Below are positions 6,787 through 14,857 of a DNA stretch of 33,645 nt, piece after piece. The position numbers and the translations under genes were made by a program. Within the stretch, counting starts at the first letter, position 1. Each line of letters starts with the position of its first letter. The notes beneath the pieces were generated by a model. That model was not told the origin of the DNA and made no database searches. It worked only from the letters and a program-made list of their open reading frames with translations. The stretch is from CTSOIL-112 sp964293815 (GTDB taxonomy: Bacteria > Pseudomonadota > Gammaproteobacteria > Burkholderiales > Burkholderiaceae). The stretch spans positions 1 to 33,645 of the forward strand of contig CAXYYC010000027.1 of the NCBI GenBank assembly GCA_964293815.1, written 5' to 3'.

Positions 6787-9084
6787 CTAAGAGTTTTTGG
6801 AAACAGTGGTTTTGGGTAGCTGCGGTCGGTAGCGCAAAATCCGCAACGAGTTGCCAACCACGATCATGGATGAGGCAAGCATACCGATGGTGGCGATAAT
6901 CGGTGTGACCATGCCGAATGCGGCCAGTGGAATGGCGATGATGTTGTACAGTAGCGCCCAAATGAGGTTTTCTTTGATGAGGTGTTGGGTGCGGCGGGCG
7001 ATCATGTGCGCGCCGTAGACGTCGTTCAGATCGCTTGATTGCACCACCATGTCGGCTTGGATTTGCGCGAGTGATGCGCCTTGTCCCATGGCGATGGCGA
7101 CATCGGCTTTTTGTAGGACGGGTGCGTCGTTCAGCCCGTCACCGGTCATGGCAATGCGGTAGCCGTGCTTTTGGCGCTCAGTGACCCAGTTGAGTTTGTC
7201 TTGCGGTTGGGCGTTGGCAATGATGTGTTCGCTGTTCAGTCCGATGCTGTGCGCGAAGCCTTGTACGACATCAGTTTTATCGCCGCTGATGAGGGCGATT
7301 TCGGCGGTTTTTTGCAGGGCGTGAATTAATTCGGGTGCGCCTGCGCGCGTGCGGTCGGATAGTGAAAACCATGCGAGCGCTTGCCATTGTCCTTGGGTGT
7401 TTTGTTCGCTCAATAGTGCAATGCTGTTGCCTTGCTCAGTGGCGGGAATTTCGGATGGTAGAGGTTCGCGGTCAAGGGCAAAGCTGGGTTTGCCGATGCG
7501 GTAGTTTTGTGGTTCGAGTGTGCCCTTGAGTGTTCCTTCAACGCCTTGTCCGACAATCAATTCCATCGCGGTGACGTCGTTCATGCGTTCGGGCGCGTTG
7601 TGGTCTTGCAGGGCTTTACGCAGCGCGAGGGCAATCGGATGGCGCGAGGCGGCTTCGAGTGTCGCAGCGATTTGCAGTGCGTTGGTTTCACTGAGGCTTT
7701 GCGCCTGTGCCGCAGTGTCGAGGTGGATGTGGTGCAGTGTTTGCACGTCTTCGGTCAGTGTGCCGGTTTTGTCAAAGACGTATTGATTGACTTTGGCGAG
7801 TTTTTCGATGGCTTCTGGTTGAATCACGAGTACGTGGCGCTCGGCAAGTGCGCTTTGCGCAGCGGTCATGACCGTTGGTACGGCAAGCGCGAGCGCACAC
7901 GGGCAGGTGATGATGAGTACGGAGACGACAATTTCAACCACGCGGTCGGGGTTGTGGTTGTACCAGTAGACGGCGGTGATGGCGCTGACGATGAGTAGGC
8001 CGTAAAGAAATACGCGCGCGGCTTTTTCGGCGAGTAGTGCAAGTGCGGGCTTGTGCAGTGCGGCTTTGTGCGCGAGGCGTTCGATGGCGGCAAGCTCGCT
8101 GGATTCGCCGGACTGGGTGATGCGCGCGTAGATGCCTTGCTCGATATTCATTGAGCCGGCGAGCAGGGTGTCGCCGACGCGTTTGGTGATCGGTACGCTC
8201 TCGCCGGTGAGCAGGGCTTGCGAGCAGGCGGTTTGGCCTTCGATCAGCTCGGCGTCATGGGGGATGACTTCGCCAGAGGCGATGAAAATGACATCGCCCG
8301 TTTGCAATTCGTCCGCTGGAATCAGGTCGGTGTTTTTTTGTGCAGGATAGTTTTGTACACGCTCGGCAAACAGGCGTTGATGTTGTAGAACGTTGTTCAG
8401 ATACAAGCCTGCTTTACTCAATGCGCGGTTTTGTACATAACGCACTGAAAGCAGTAGCCCGATGAACATGGTCACGGAGTCGAAGTACAGATGGCCTTCG
8501 CCACGGAATACCGCGATGGTGCTGCTGATGAAGGCAACCCAAATGGCGAGGGTCACGGGCGTGTCCATGCCGATTTTACGCAAGCGCCATTCTGCCCAAG
8601 CGCCACGGAAAATCGGGATCGCGCAGTAGAACATTGCCGGTAAGGTTAAAAATAAATTTGCCCAGCGCATCAAAACGTCCGTACTCATATCCATATCGCT
8701 GTCGTGAAAATAGTATGGGTACATGAACATCATGCTTTGCATCATCAGGAACACCGCGACCAACATGCGGAACAATTCGCGTCGTTGCGCCTTTTTCTCG
8801 GCCTCGCCCATCGCGTTGGCCGATTCGGCATAGGCGTTGTAGCCGAGTTTTTCGATGCGCGCGATTACTGTTTCTACGCTGGTTTTGCTCGGATCAATTT
8901 GTAAAAATGCGCGCCGCAGGGTGTAGTTCGCCGTTGGATTGACCACGCCGTCGGCGGTTTTTAAATCGCGTTCGATCAAATCGGTACAGGCCACACAGGC
9001 GACGCCGCCTAAACGCAGTTGGATATCGGTCAGGCGCGCGGAAGCAGATTGGCTCGGGTTGATCGTATCGTTGGGTTCGCTCAT
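6787..9084 (-). CDS. ccoI: Copper-exporting P1B-type ATPase CcoI/FixI
   Basis: This 765-residue integral membrane ATPase is expected to move copper across the inner membrane for assembly of the cbb3 oxidase copper centre. An N-terminal heavy-metal domain carries C-V-A-C (Cys30, Cys33). Then come paired membrane helices, the TGES actuator loop, the metal-path CPC motif in ITCPCALALAVPT, the phosphorylation loop DKTGTLT, and the hinge GDGLNDAPVL. A C-terminal membrane pair ends with SMIVVGNSLRILRYRP. The directly adjacent ccoS supports CcoI/FixI rather than a CopA detoxifying pump. It starts 12 bp after rsmA in the same run. The usual partners ccoN/O/Q/P and ccoG/H are not in the window. Confidence 0.93.
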   Translation of the reverse strand: MSEPNDTINPSQSASARLTDIQLRLGGVACVACTDLIERDLKTADGVVNPTANYTLRRAFLQIDPSKTSVETVIARIEKLGYNAYAESANAMGEAEKKAQRRELFRMLVAVFLMMQSMMFMYPYYFHDSDMDMSTDVLMRWANLFLTLPAMFYCAIPIFRGAWAEWRLRKIGMDTPVTLAIWVAFISSTIAVFRGEGHLYFDSVTMFIGLLLSVRYVQNRALSKAGLYLNNVLQHQRLFAERVQNYPAQKNTDLIPADELQTGDVIFIASGEVIPHDAELIEGQTACSQALLTGESVPITKRVGDTLLAGSMNIEQGIYARITQSGESSELAAIERLAHKAALHKPALALLAEKAARVFLYGLLIVSAITAVYWYNHNPDRVVEIVVSVLIITCPCALALAVPTVMTAAQSALAERHVLVIQPEAIEKLAKVNQYVFDKTGTLTEDVQTLHHIHLDTAAQAQSLSETNALQIAATLEAASRHPIALALRKALQDHNAPERMNDVTAMELIVGQGVEGTLKGTLEPQNYRIGKPSFALDREPLPSEIPATEQGNSIALLSEQNTQGQWQALAWFSLSDRTRAGAPELIHALQKTAEIALISGDKTDVVQGFAHSIGLNSEHIIANAQPQDKLNWVTERQKHGYRIAMTGDGLNDAPVLQKADVAIAMGQGASLAQIQADMVVQSSDLNDVYGAHMIARRTQHLIKENLIWALLYNIIAIPLAAFGMVTPIIATIGMLASSMIVVGNSLRILRYRPQLPKTTVSKNS

Positions 9085-9096
9085 GGGTTTACCACA

Positions 9097-9882
9097 TCAA
9101 AGGGACAGTAAATAATTGGATAAATGCACAAACTGCGCCACCGATAGCTCCTCGGCTCGTGCGGTGGGTGCAATGCCGCAGGTTTCCAGTTGTGCTTGCG
9201 TGACCATTTCGCTCAGGGTATTGCGCAGCATTTTGCGCCGTTGGCTGAACGCCTGCGCGACCAGTTTGGACAAATGTTGTTCATCACGCGCCAGCAGGTG
9301 TTCGGGCTTGCGTGGGTACATGCGCACCACGGCAGAGGTGACTTTCGGCGCGGGGATGAAGGCATGCGGCGGCACGTCGAATAAATGCTCCATCTCATAA
9401 CGGTATTGCAACATCACCGACAGGCGGCCATAGGCTTTTTCGGAGGGCGCGGCGACCATGCGCTCAATCACCTCTTTTTGCAGCATAAATACCTGCACGT
9501 CAATGTGCGGGGCAAATTCGGCCAGATGAAACAACAGCGGGCTGGAAATGTTGTAGGGTAAATTGCCCACCACTTTGCGTTGTTTTTTGTCGCTGGCATC
9601 CACGCTGAGAAAATCAAATTCAAGTGCATCCGCGCTGTGAATCGTCAGGCGCTCGGGCGAAAAGCGCTTTTGCAGGCGCGCGACTAAATCACGATCCAGC
9701 TCAACGACGTGCAGGTGCATGACGCGTTCGAGCAATGGTTCGGTCAATGCGGCCAAGCCCGGGCCGATTTCAATCAAGCAGTCGTGATCAGACGGATCGA
9801 TGGCACGAACAATGTTGGCAATGACATTTTGGTCTTGTAAAAAATTTTGGCCGAAGCGTTTGCGGGCGATGTGTGTACTCAT
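9097..9882 (-). CDS. rsmA: 16S rRNA (adenine1518-N6/adenine1519-N6) dimethyltransferase RsmA
   Basis: This 261-residue S-adenosylmethionine-dependent enzyme dimethylates the two adjacent adenines in the 3' terminal hairpin of 16S rRNA. Visible marks are the N-terminal ARKRFGQNFLQD, the SAM-binding EIGPGLAALTEPL, the acidic VVELDRD, the catalytic NLPYNIS (N-[LI]-P-Y), and the C-terminal PAPKVTSAVVRM and FSQRRKMLRNTL. The start is the ATG at 9882, which overlaps the pdxA stop (TCAT on the plus strand at 9879-9882), so the genes are translationally coupled. An upstream in-frame extension to 9981 lies inside pdxA and is not real. The pdxA-rsmA pairing is the standard proteobacterial order. Confidence 0.96.
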   Translation of the reverse strand: MSTHIARKRFGQNFLQDQNVIANIVRAIDPSDHDCLIEIGPGLAALTEPLLERVMHLHVVELDRDLVARLQKRFSPERLTIHSADALEFDFLSVDASDKKQRKVVGNLPYNISSPLLFHLAEFAPHIDVQVFMLQKEVIERMVAAPSEKAYGRLSVMLQYRYEMEHLFDVPPHAFIPAPKVTSAVVRMYPRKPEHLLARDEQHLSKLVAQAFSQRRKMLRNTLSEMVTQAQLETCGIAPTARAEELSVAQFVHLSNYLLSL

Positions 9883-10985
9883 GAGTTGGGTGTGGTTTCT
9901 GTCGTTTTTTCTATCGTTGATGTTGTCGGTGGGTTGTACACCGCGCGTACCGAAGTCTCGGCGCAATGAATCGCGGCGCACATGCTGCCCGCATCCACCG
10001 CGCCGCTTTGTGCGCGATCCAGCGCCGTACCGTGGTCAACCGAAGTGCGGATGAATGGTAGGCCAAGCGTGATGTTCACACCGTGACCGAAAGTGGCGTA
10101 TTTGAGTACCGGCAGACCTTGATCGTGGTACATCGCGAGCACTGCGTCGGCGTTTTGCAGATAATGCGGTTGGAACAAGGTGTCGGCGGGGTACGGGCCT
10201 TGTACATTTAAACCACGCGCTTGCGCGGCCAAAATCGCCGGTGTGATCACGTCGATTTCTTCACGTCCCAGATGGCCGCCTTCGCCTGCGTGTGGATTTA
10301 GTCCCGTGACCAAAATACGCGGTTGCGCGATACCGAATTTATTCTGCAAATCCTGCGCCAGAATGTCGATGGTTTGGCTCAAACTGTCCAAGGTGATGTG
10401 CGCCGATACCTGCGTCAGTGGCAGGTGTGTGGTCGCCAGTGCGACGCGCAAGGGATTGACCGCATCCGTGCGGCCATCGGCGAGCATCATTACGACGCGC
10501 TCGGTCTGGCTGTGCTCGGCCAAATATTCGGTGTGGCCGGTGAACGGGATACCAGCTTCGTTGATGATGCCTTTGTGCACCGGCGCGGTGACCATGGCGC
10601 TGAACACGTTGTTTTTCAAGCCGTGCAGCGCGATGTCCAAGGTGTTGAGCACATAGGTGGCGTTCGCGACGTTCAATTCGCCCAAACTCACCGGCGAAAA
10701 CAGGGGGCAATGCCACACCACCAGCGTTTGCTGGCGTTCGTCACTGGTCATGTCGGTCAAACGGTGAATCTCAGTCGAGGGAATCAGGTGTACGCCCAGA
10801 TTGAAACGGCGTGCAATCTCGCGCAGGTGAAACAAATCGCCGATGAGCACGACGGTTGGCTCGGCGGACAGCTCGCTCGCATGGTTGGCTTGCCATTGCT
10901 TGAGCGCCAATAGACTGATCAGCGGGCCGATACCAGCAGGCTCGCCGGTGGTGATGGCGATGGGAGGCGGATTAAACAGGTTCAT
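9879..10985 (-). CDS. pdxA: 4-hydroxythreonine-4-phosphate dehydrogenase PdxA
   Basis: This enzyme of the DXP-dependent pyridoxal phosphate pathway oxidises 4-phosphohydroxy-L-threonine to the precursor condensed by PdxJ. It has 368 residues, against about 330 usual; the excess includes a poorly conserved tail (PPTTSTIEKTTETTPNS). Key blocks are TTGEPAGIGP at residues 12-21, the metal-ligand region PFTGHTEYLAE, LNPHAGEGGHLGREE, and MYHDQGLPVLKY with GVNITLGLPFIRTSVDHGTALD. After GEPAGIGP most homologues have Asp or Glu; this one has Leu. It lies downstream of the surA-like gene but is separated from it by a terminator, so it probably has its own promoter. It overlaps rsmA by 4 bp. Confidence 0.96.
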   Translation of the reverse strand: MNLFNPPPIAITTGEPAGIGPLISLLALKQWQANHASELSAEPTVVLIGDLFHLREIARRFNLGVHLIPSTEIHRLTDMTSDERQQTLVVWHCPLFSPVSLGELNVANATYVLNTLDIALHGLKNNVFSAMVTAPVHKGIINEAGIPFTGHTEYLAEHSQTERVVMMLADGRTDAVNPLRVALATTHLPLTQVSAHITLDSLSQTIDILAQDLQNKFGIAQPRILVTGLNPHAGEGGHLGREEIDVITPAILAAQARGLNVQGPYPADTLFQPHYLQNADAVLAMYHDQGLPVLKYATFGHGVNITLGLPFIRTSVDHGTALDRAQSGAVDAGSMCAAIHCAETSVRAVYNPPTTSTIEKTTETTPNS

Positions 10986-11039
10986 TGGTCTATTTTAACA
11001 TTGCCACTGCGGGTTGTCTGTAATGGTTGCGTGTGGCAT

Positions 11040-11069
11040 AAAAAAACCGCACAGATGGACTGTGCGGTT
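11040..11069 (-). terminator. Rho-independent terminator after the surA-like gene
   Basis: A 10 bp stem, AACCGCACAG (11045-11054) with CTGTGCGGTT (11060-11069), has a 5 nt loop. On the minus strand it is followed by a run of seven T. It lies between the surA-like stop and pdxA, splitting a gene order that is often one operon in other proteobacteria. Confidence 0.88.
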
Positions 11070-11117
11070 GTTGCGTCTTCAGCCAATGTGGCTGAGTCGG
11101 CTGGGTGAGTCGCGTCA

Positions 11118-12095
11118 TTAGTTTTTGATTTCAACCAATGAGGCTTTGCTGTCGTCCAACTCTTTGTAGAACGCGGCCATAGCGTCTTTTTGACGCTGTG
11201 CCAGCAAAGCGTCTTTCGCCCAAGCTTTTTTCTCTTCATCACTTGGCGCGATGGTGGTGCGTTGCGCCACTTTGAAGATGTGATAGCCGTTAGCGGTTTT
11301 CACCGGTTCGCTGACTTTATTTGGCTCAATGCTGTTGACCGCTTTCAATACTGCGGGATCAGCGCTTGGGTCTTTGAGGAAAATGTACGGTACAGCGCCG
11401 CCATTTTGTGCGGTTTGCTTGTTGTCCGATACTTCGCGGGCGACCGCAGCGAAATCTTCACCTTTATCCAAGCGAGCTTTGATGCCTTTGGCTTTTTTCA
11501 ACGCGGCTGCGTTGGTGCCTTGGACATAGATGTGCTGGGTCACAGCGACATCTTGCGGCGACATTGGGCCGTCGGCAATCGCGCTGACACGGGTGACTTC
11601 GTCGTCAATTTCTTTGGTTGTCGGTTGTTTGACTTTGCTCAGAACTTGGTTGTCGATCATTTCGGTGATGGACAATTCGTTGCGCACATCGCGTGTGAGT
11701 GTGTCCCACGCGCCAGAGCCGCCGACTTTGTTCACATGTTGTTGGAATTGATCCATGCTCATGCCGTTGCCTTGAGCCATTGAGTTCAATGCTTCGTCCA
11801 CTTTGCCTTGGCTCACGGTCACACGCGAGTTTTTGGCTTTGTTCAGCAACAAGCGCTCGTTGATCAGTTCGTCGCGTGAATATTCGGCTAACTGTGCGTC
11901 AGACACCTTTTGATTGGCACGTTTGGCCACTTCGGAGTTGATCTTGATGCGTTCGTTCAGTTCGGATTGGGAAATGGGTTCGCCGGCGACCACGGCCACC
12001 ACTTTACCTGCGCCCACTTGGGCAAAGGATACGGCAGGAGCGATAGAACCTGTTAACAAGGCGGTGAGTAATGCGAATTTAATGCGTTTGTTCAT
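11118..12095 (-). CDS. Periplasmic SurA-like peptidyl-prolyl isomerase (single parvulin domain)
   Basis: This 325-residue secreted chaperone has a Sec signal peptide at residues 1-25 (basic MNKRIK, hydrophobic core, AVSFA cleavage site). It continues with a SurA-like N-terminal domain (VVAVVAGEPISQSELNERI, SRDELINERLLLNKAKN). One parvulin domain lies at about 178-275 (QHIYVQG, ARLDKGEDFAAVAREVSDN, NGGAVPYIFL, VSEPVKTANGYHIFKV). Classical SurA is about 430 residues with two parvulin domains, so this is a shortened relative. It would assist outer-membrane protein folding. AAGGATCATT precedes the ATG, a good ribosome site. Its position upstream of pdxA-rsmA matches surA, but lptD is not adjacent: the next gene upstream is a BenE-type transporter. 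Confidence 0.88.
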   Translation of the reverse strand: MNKRIKFALLTALLTGSIAPAVSFAQVGAGKVVAVVAGEPISQSELNERIKINSEVAKRANQKVSDAQLAEYSRDELINERLLLNKAKNSRVTVSQGKVDEALNSMAQGNGMSMDQFQQHVNKVGGSGAWDTLTRDVRNELSITEMIDNQVLSKVKQPTTKEIDDEVTRVSAIADGPMSPQDVAVTQHIYVQGTNAAALKKAKGIKARLDKGEDFAAVAREVSDNKQTAQNGGAVPYIFLKDPSADPAVLKAVNSIEPNKVSEPVKTANGYHIFKVAQRTTIAPSDEEKKAWAKDALLAQRQKDAMAAFYKELDDSKASLVEIKN

Positions 12096-12161
12096 AATGA
12101 TCCTTTTTCAAGTCAAGGGGTGAAACCAAGTGGAGTTAGTCGAATGTTTCGTCTAATACTT

Positions 12162-12167
12162 ATTATA
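12162..12167 (-). promoter_or_regulatory. Candidate -10 box of the surA-like gene
   Basis: The minus strand reads TATAAT here, about 65 bases before the surA-like ATG. No good -35 is visible at the normal distance, so the promoter may be activator-dependent or lie elsewhere. Confidence 0.35.
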
Positions 12168-12263
12168 AGACAGTTGGCCTGTTAATAACGGGTTCATTCC
12201 ATCTCGGTTGACACGCGCAGTATTCATGCAATATATGGGTTTTTTATGGATATGGGGCGTGCA

Positions 12264-13493
12264 TTATTTGCCCACATGCGGCGTACTGCGCCAGTGAAAC
12301 AGTAGATACGATGCGCAGCCCAGCACGATGCCCCAAAATGCGCTGCCCATTTGAAATAAAGTCACGCCTGACGCGCAGGTCATGAAGGTAATCAGCGCCG
12401 CCTCGCGGTCAATCATGCGGTGTTCGCTGCTAAAAGCGTTGCCAATATTGCTCAAAATTGCACCCATCAAGGCCAAACCGGCCAAAACTGTAATCAAGGC
12501 TTTCGGCAAACCGAGGAAAAACACCACCAATACGCCTGCAAATAAGGCAATCAGCAGATTCATCGCACCGTACCACAGCCCCGCGACGTAGCGTTTATTC
12601 GGCTCGGGATGACACGCGTGTTCGGTACAAATCGCGGCCGTGATCGCCGCCAGATTGATCCCAAAGTTACCAAATGGCGCCGTGATGGTGGATAAAAACG
12701 CCGTCAGTCCGACCAACGGTTTCGCAGGCGCTTGATTCGCATCATAACCCGACGCACGCAGAACGGCGATCCCCGTGATTTGCTGACCAGTTAGAGTGAT
12801 TAAACTCAGCGGCAGACCGATATTCAATAACGCATTCCAAGTAAACTGTGGCGTCGTCCACACCACATTCGCGATGTGCAACGGCACATGCGGCACAGAA
12901 GCGTGTTGCCAGCCAAATACATACAAACAGCCCGCAATCAGCACGAACAGCGTGGCGTAGCGCGGCAAAAAGCGTTTGAACAGCACATAAGTCAACAGCA
13001 TCACCAGCACCAAGCCTGCTTCTGAACCCAGCATGGCAAAACTATTCACCCCGAATCGGAATAAAATCCCCGCCAACAGCGCGGCCGCGATGCTTTTTGG
13101 CAATTTATTCATCACCGTGTCAAACATGCCTGTGTATGCGATCAGGAAAATAATACCGTTGGCAATGATAAAGCCCGCAACCGCCTCCGCGTAGCTCACC
13201 GTCGGCAAAGCGGTCAATAAAAACGCCGCGCCCGGTGTACTCCACGCCGTGATGATCGGCGTGCGCGTAAGATAAGATAAGGAAATACTGGCAATGCCCA
13301 CCATTAGCGCGATCACGCACAGCATCGACGTGATTTGCTCGGCTGAGGCATGACCGGCCTGCGCTGCACCGATGACAATCGCCAGCGGTCCGCCGTAACC
13401 GGCGAGATTGGCGATCAATGGCGCGACGAAGGTAGATAAAGCGCTGTCTTGGCGGATTTGTCGCAGAGTCGGAGGATGGTATTTGCGGAACAT
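12264..13493 (-). CDS. BenE-family benzoate/H+ symporter-like transporter
   Basis: This 409-residue inner-membrane protein has about 12 hydrophobic segments. Diagnostic stretches of the BenE family are TPIITAWSTPGAAFL near residue 80, LPKSIAAALLAGILFRFG, FLSTITAPFGNFGINLAAITAAICT, and CHPEPNKRYVAGLWYG. BenE of Acinetobacter and Pseudomonas imports benzoate with protons. No aromatic degradation genes lie nearby, so the substrate here is uncertain, and many BenE paralogues are orphans like this one. The start is the ATG at 13493. About 490 bp of gene-free DNA with a repeat element lies upstream, and no terminator is obvious downstream before the surA-like promoter region. Confidence 0.9.
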   Translation of the reverse strand: MFRKYHPPTLRQIRQDSALSTFVAPLIANLAGYGGPLAIVIGAAQAGHASAEQITSMLCVIALMVGIASISLSYLTRTPIITAWSTPGAAFLLTALPTVSYAEAVAGFIIANGIIFLIAYTGMFDTVMNKLPKSIAAALLAGILFRFGVNSFAMLGSEAGLVLVMLLTYVLFKRFLPRYATLFVLIAGCLYVFGWQHASVPHVPLHIANVVWTTPQFTWNALLNIGLPLSLITLTGQQITGIAVLRASGYDANQAPAKPLVGLTAFLSTITAPFGNFGINLAAITAAICTEHACHPEPNKRYVAGLWYGAMNLLIALFAGVLVVFFLGLPKALITVLAGLALMGAILSNIGNAFSSEHRMIDREAALITFMTCASGVTLFQMGSAFWGIVLGCASYLLFHWRSTPHVGK

Positions 13494-13620
13494 AAATAAA
13501 GTAGGTAAAAGATGGGTTAAATAGTGGTTTTAAAAATGGTGATAACGATCAGGTTTTTTGTTGAACCAGCTTGTTTAACGAGCGGCTGAGAATAGCGTTG
13601 GGTTGGTATTCAATTCAACT

Positions 13621-13670
13621 ACCCCGTCATTCATCTAACTACCCCGTCATTCATCTAACTACCCCGTCAG
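13621..13670. repeat. 20 bp tandem repeat, 2.5 copies
   Basis: Unit ACCCCGTCATTCATCTAACT occurs at 13621-13640 and 13641-13660 without change. A third partial unit (ACCCCGTCAG) runs into the left inverted-repeat arm at 13657-13704. The duplicated part is the outer tip of that arm, so the tandem array may have grown by slippage at the element edge. Confidence 0.9.
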
Positions 13671-13945
13671 GCTGCGCCTGCCACCCCTTCTGAAGAAGGG
13701 GAATCAAAGCAGACCGAAGAGCAGTCCAGATCATGTTCGTGAAGGCTGCATGTACCATTTCAAAAAAGAACCTATGCTGGCTATGTTTCATCAGGTTTAA
13801 TTCCCCTTTTTCAAAAGAACAGACGCTTGTTATACCTCAGAAGTCTCAATTCCCTTTTTCAAAAAGAACAGACACTTGTTATCTCTCAGAAAGCTTAATT
13901 CCCCTTCTTCAGAAGGGGTGGCAGGCGTAGCCTGACGGGGTAGTT
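13657..13945. repeat. MITE-like element with 48 bp terminal inverted repeats
   Basis: The left arm 13657-13704 and right arm 13898-13945 are reverse complements at 47 of 48 positions. Each arm contains its own small hairpin (CCCCTTCT-GA-AGAAGGGG) next to a G/C-rich block (ACCCCGTCAGGCT). The centre of about 190 bp carries two 50 bp tandem units. There is no transposase. No clear target-site duplication is visible. The arms could pair into one long hairpin in RNA or single-stranded DNA. The arm sequence resembles intergenic repeats found in many copies in several beta- and gammaproteobacteria, from memory. Confidence 0.75.
13798..13897. repeat. 50 bp internal tandem repeat, two copies
   Basis: Units at about 13798-13847 and 13848-13897 share AATTCCC-TTTTTCAAAA-GAACAGAC-CTTGTTAT and CTCAGAA with a few substitutions and one-base indels. 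The next unit begins the same way (AATTCCCCTTCTTCAG) but passes into the right inverted arm. The unit start is thus a degenerate copy of the arm tip, suggesting nested growth of the element. Confidence 0.8.
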
Positions 13946-13984
13946 TTCAGACAGCATAAAAATACTCAATCAATGTCTCTTCTC

Positions 13985-14827
13985 TTAAAAAACACGCAAT
14001 TCGCCGTGCGCGAACGGCATGACGCGCCCGCCGACTTGGATCAGTCCATCGGCGGAGACGTTCAAATACAGATGATTCGGGCGGTCTATGGCCTCGGCTT
14101 GAGTGATTTTCCATGTCAGTGGTGCGCGCTGATGCAGGTGCGCCCATGCGCCCAGGTTCGCGCAGGCCGAGCCGGTGCCGGGGTCTTCTACAATTGCACG
14201 ACCAAGGTTGAAAAAGTAACGCGACGTCACCGCGTTATTTTCTTCGTACCACAGATAACTATTGGTATGTGCGGCGTTCACTGTGCTGTCGCATAGAGCT
14301 TCGATGCTTTGAGGATGCGCTCGCATCACCGCTGCGCGCGAAGTCAGCGGTACGATCAATTGCCATGTGCCTGCATTCATCCAGCAAAGGCTCTCCCCCA
14401 AATCCGCTTCGTCTAAGCCCAACGCCTGCGCCAGTTGCGTGCGTGACAGGGCGCACGGGGCGGATTGATAGCCCGAAATCGTGAAACGATATACGCCGTC
14501 ATGGTGTGCGATGTCAACGGTTTTGGCGGGCGTGGTGAGGGTGAATGCGTCGGGCAGGTTTAAATGCTGATGCAGCCACTGCGCTGCGCCGATGGTCGGA
14601 TGACCGGCGAACGGCATTTCATGTTCAGGTGTAAAAATCCGCAAATGCGCCGTATGCTCAGACGATGACGTGATGAAGACCGTTTCTGACAGATTAAACT
14701 GGCGCGCGATGCGTTGCATGGTGTCGGTATCGAGCATTGGCGTGTCAAGCAGTGGAACGATGGCCAAGGGATTGCCGCCCCATGCGCTTTCGGCAAAGAC
14801 ATTGCTGATGTAAAAAGGAATATTCAT
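13985..14827 (-). CDS. PhzF-family isomerase/epimerase-like protein
   Basis: This 280-residue protein of the PhzF/diaminopimelate epimerase fold has two similar halves. The catalytic-type glutamate is Glu48 in FNLSETVF. PFAGHPTIGAAQWL follows at about 73, and the second-half loop reads EDPGTGSACANLGAW, both typical. PhzF itself isomerises a phenazine precursor; most family members have unknown small-molecule substrates. It is the last gene of a five-gene minus-strand run with exporters and a PLP-dependent aldolase, divergent from a MocR regulator. That context hints at an amino-acid-like substrate, as an inference only. It starts 30 bp after the half-size DMT gene. Confidence 0.92.
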   Translation of the reverse strand: MNIPFYISNVFAESAWGGNPLAIVPLLDTPMLDTDTMQRIARQFNLSETVFITSSSEHTAHLRIFTPEHEMPFAGHPTIGAAQWLHQHLNLPDAFTLTTPAKTVDIAHHDGVYRFTISGYQSAPCALSRTQLAQALGLDEADLGESLCWMNAGTWQLIVPLTSRAAVMRAHPQSIEALCDSTVNAAHTNSYLWYEENNAVTSRYFFNLGRAIVEDPGTGSACANLGAWAHLHQRAPLTWKITQAEAIDRPNHLYLNVSADGLIQVGGRVMPFAHGELRVF

Positions 14828-14857
14828 GTGTGTTCTATGTATTATTTAACCTTCTGT

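Larger units (their letters stand above)
13494..13984. other. Gene-free region with repeat element
   Basis: This 491 bp interval lies between benE (transcribed away) and the 3' end of the phzF-like gene. It holds a 20 bp tandem repeat, a 289 bp element with 48 bp inverted ends, and two internal 50 bp tandem units. The first 110 bp after benE should hold the benE promoter, but no convincing -35/-10 pair is visible. A 65-codon frame in the repeats is not supported as a gene. Confidence 0.7.

Noticed and set aside
9883..9981. Longer RsmA N-terminus
   Set aside because: The extra residues read the pdxA coding end in another frame. The family starts at MSTHIARKRFGQNFL and the stop/start overlap favours 9882.
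13733..13930. 65-codon frame across the repeat element
   Set aside because: Its sequence is the translated tandem and inverted repeats (repeated SPFSK/PFSKRT), with no ribosome site.
13621..13945. CRISPR-like array
   Set aside because: The repeats are directly adjacent without unique spacers, units are of different lengths, and no cas genes are present.
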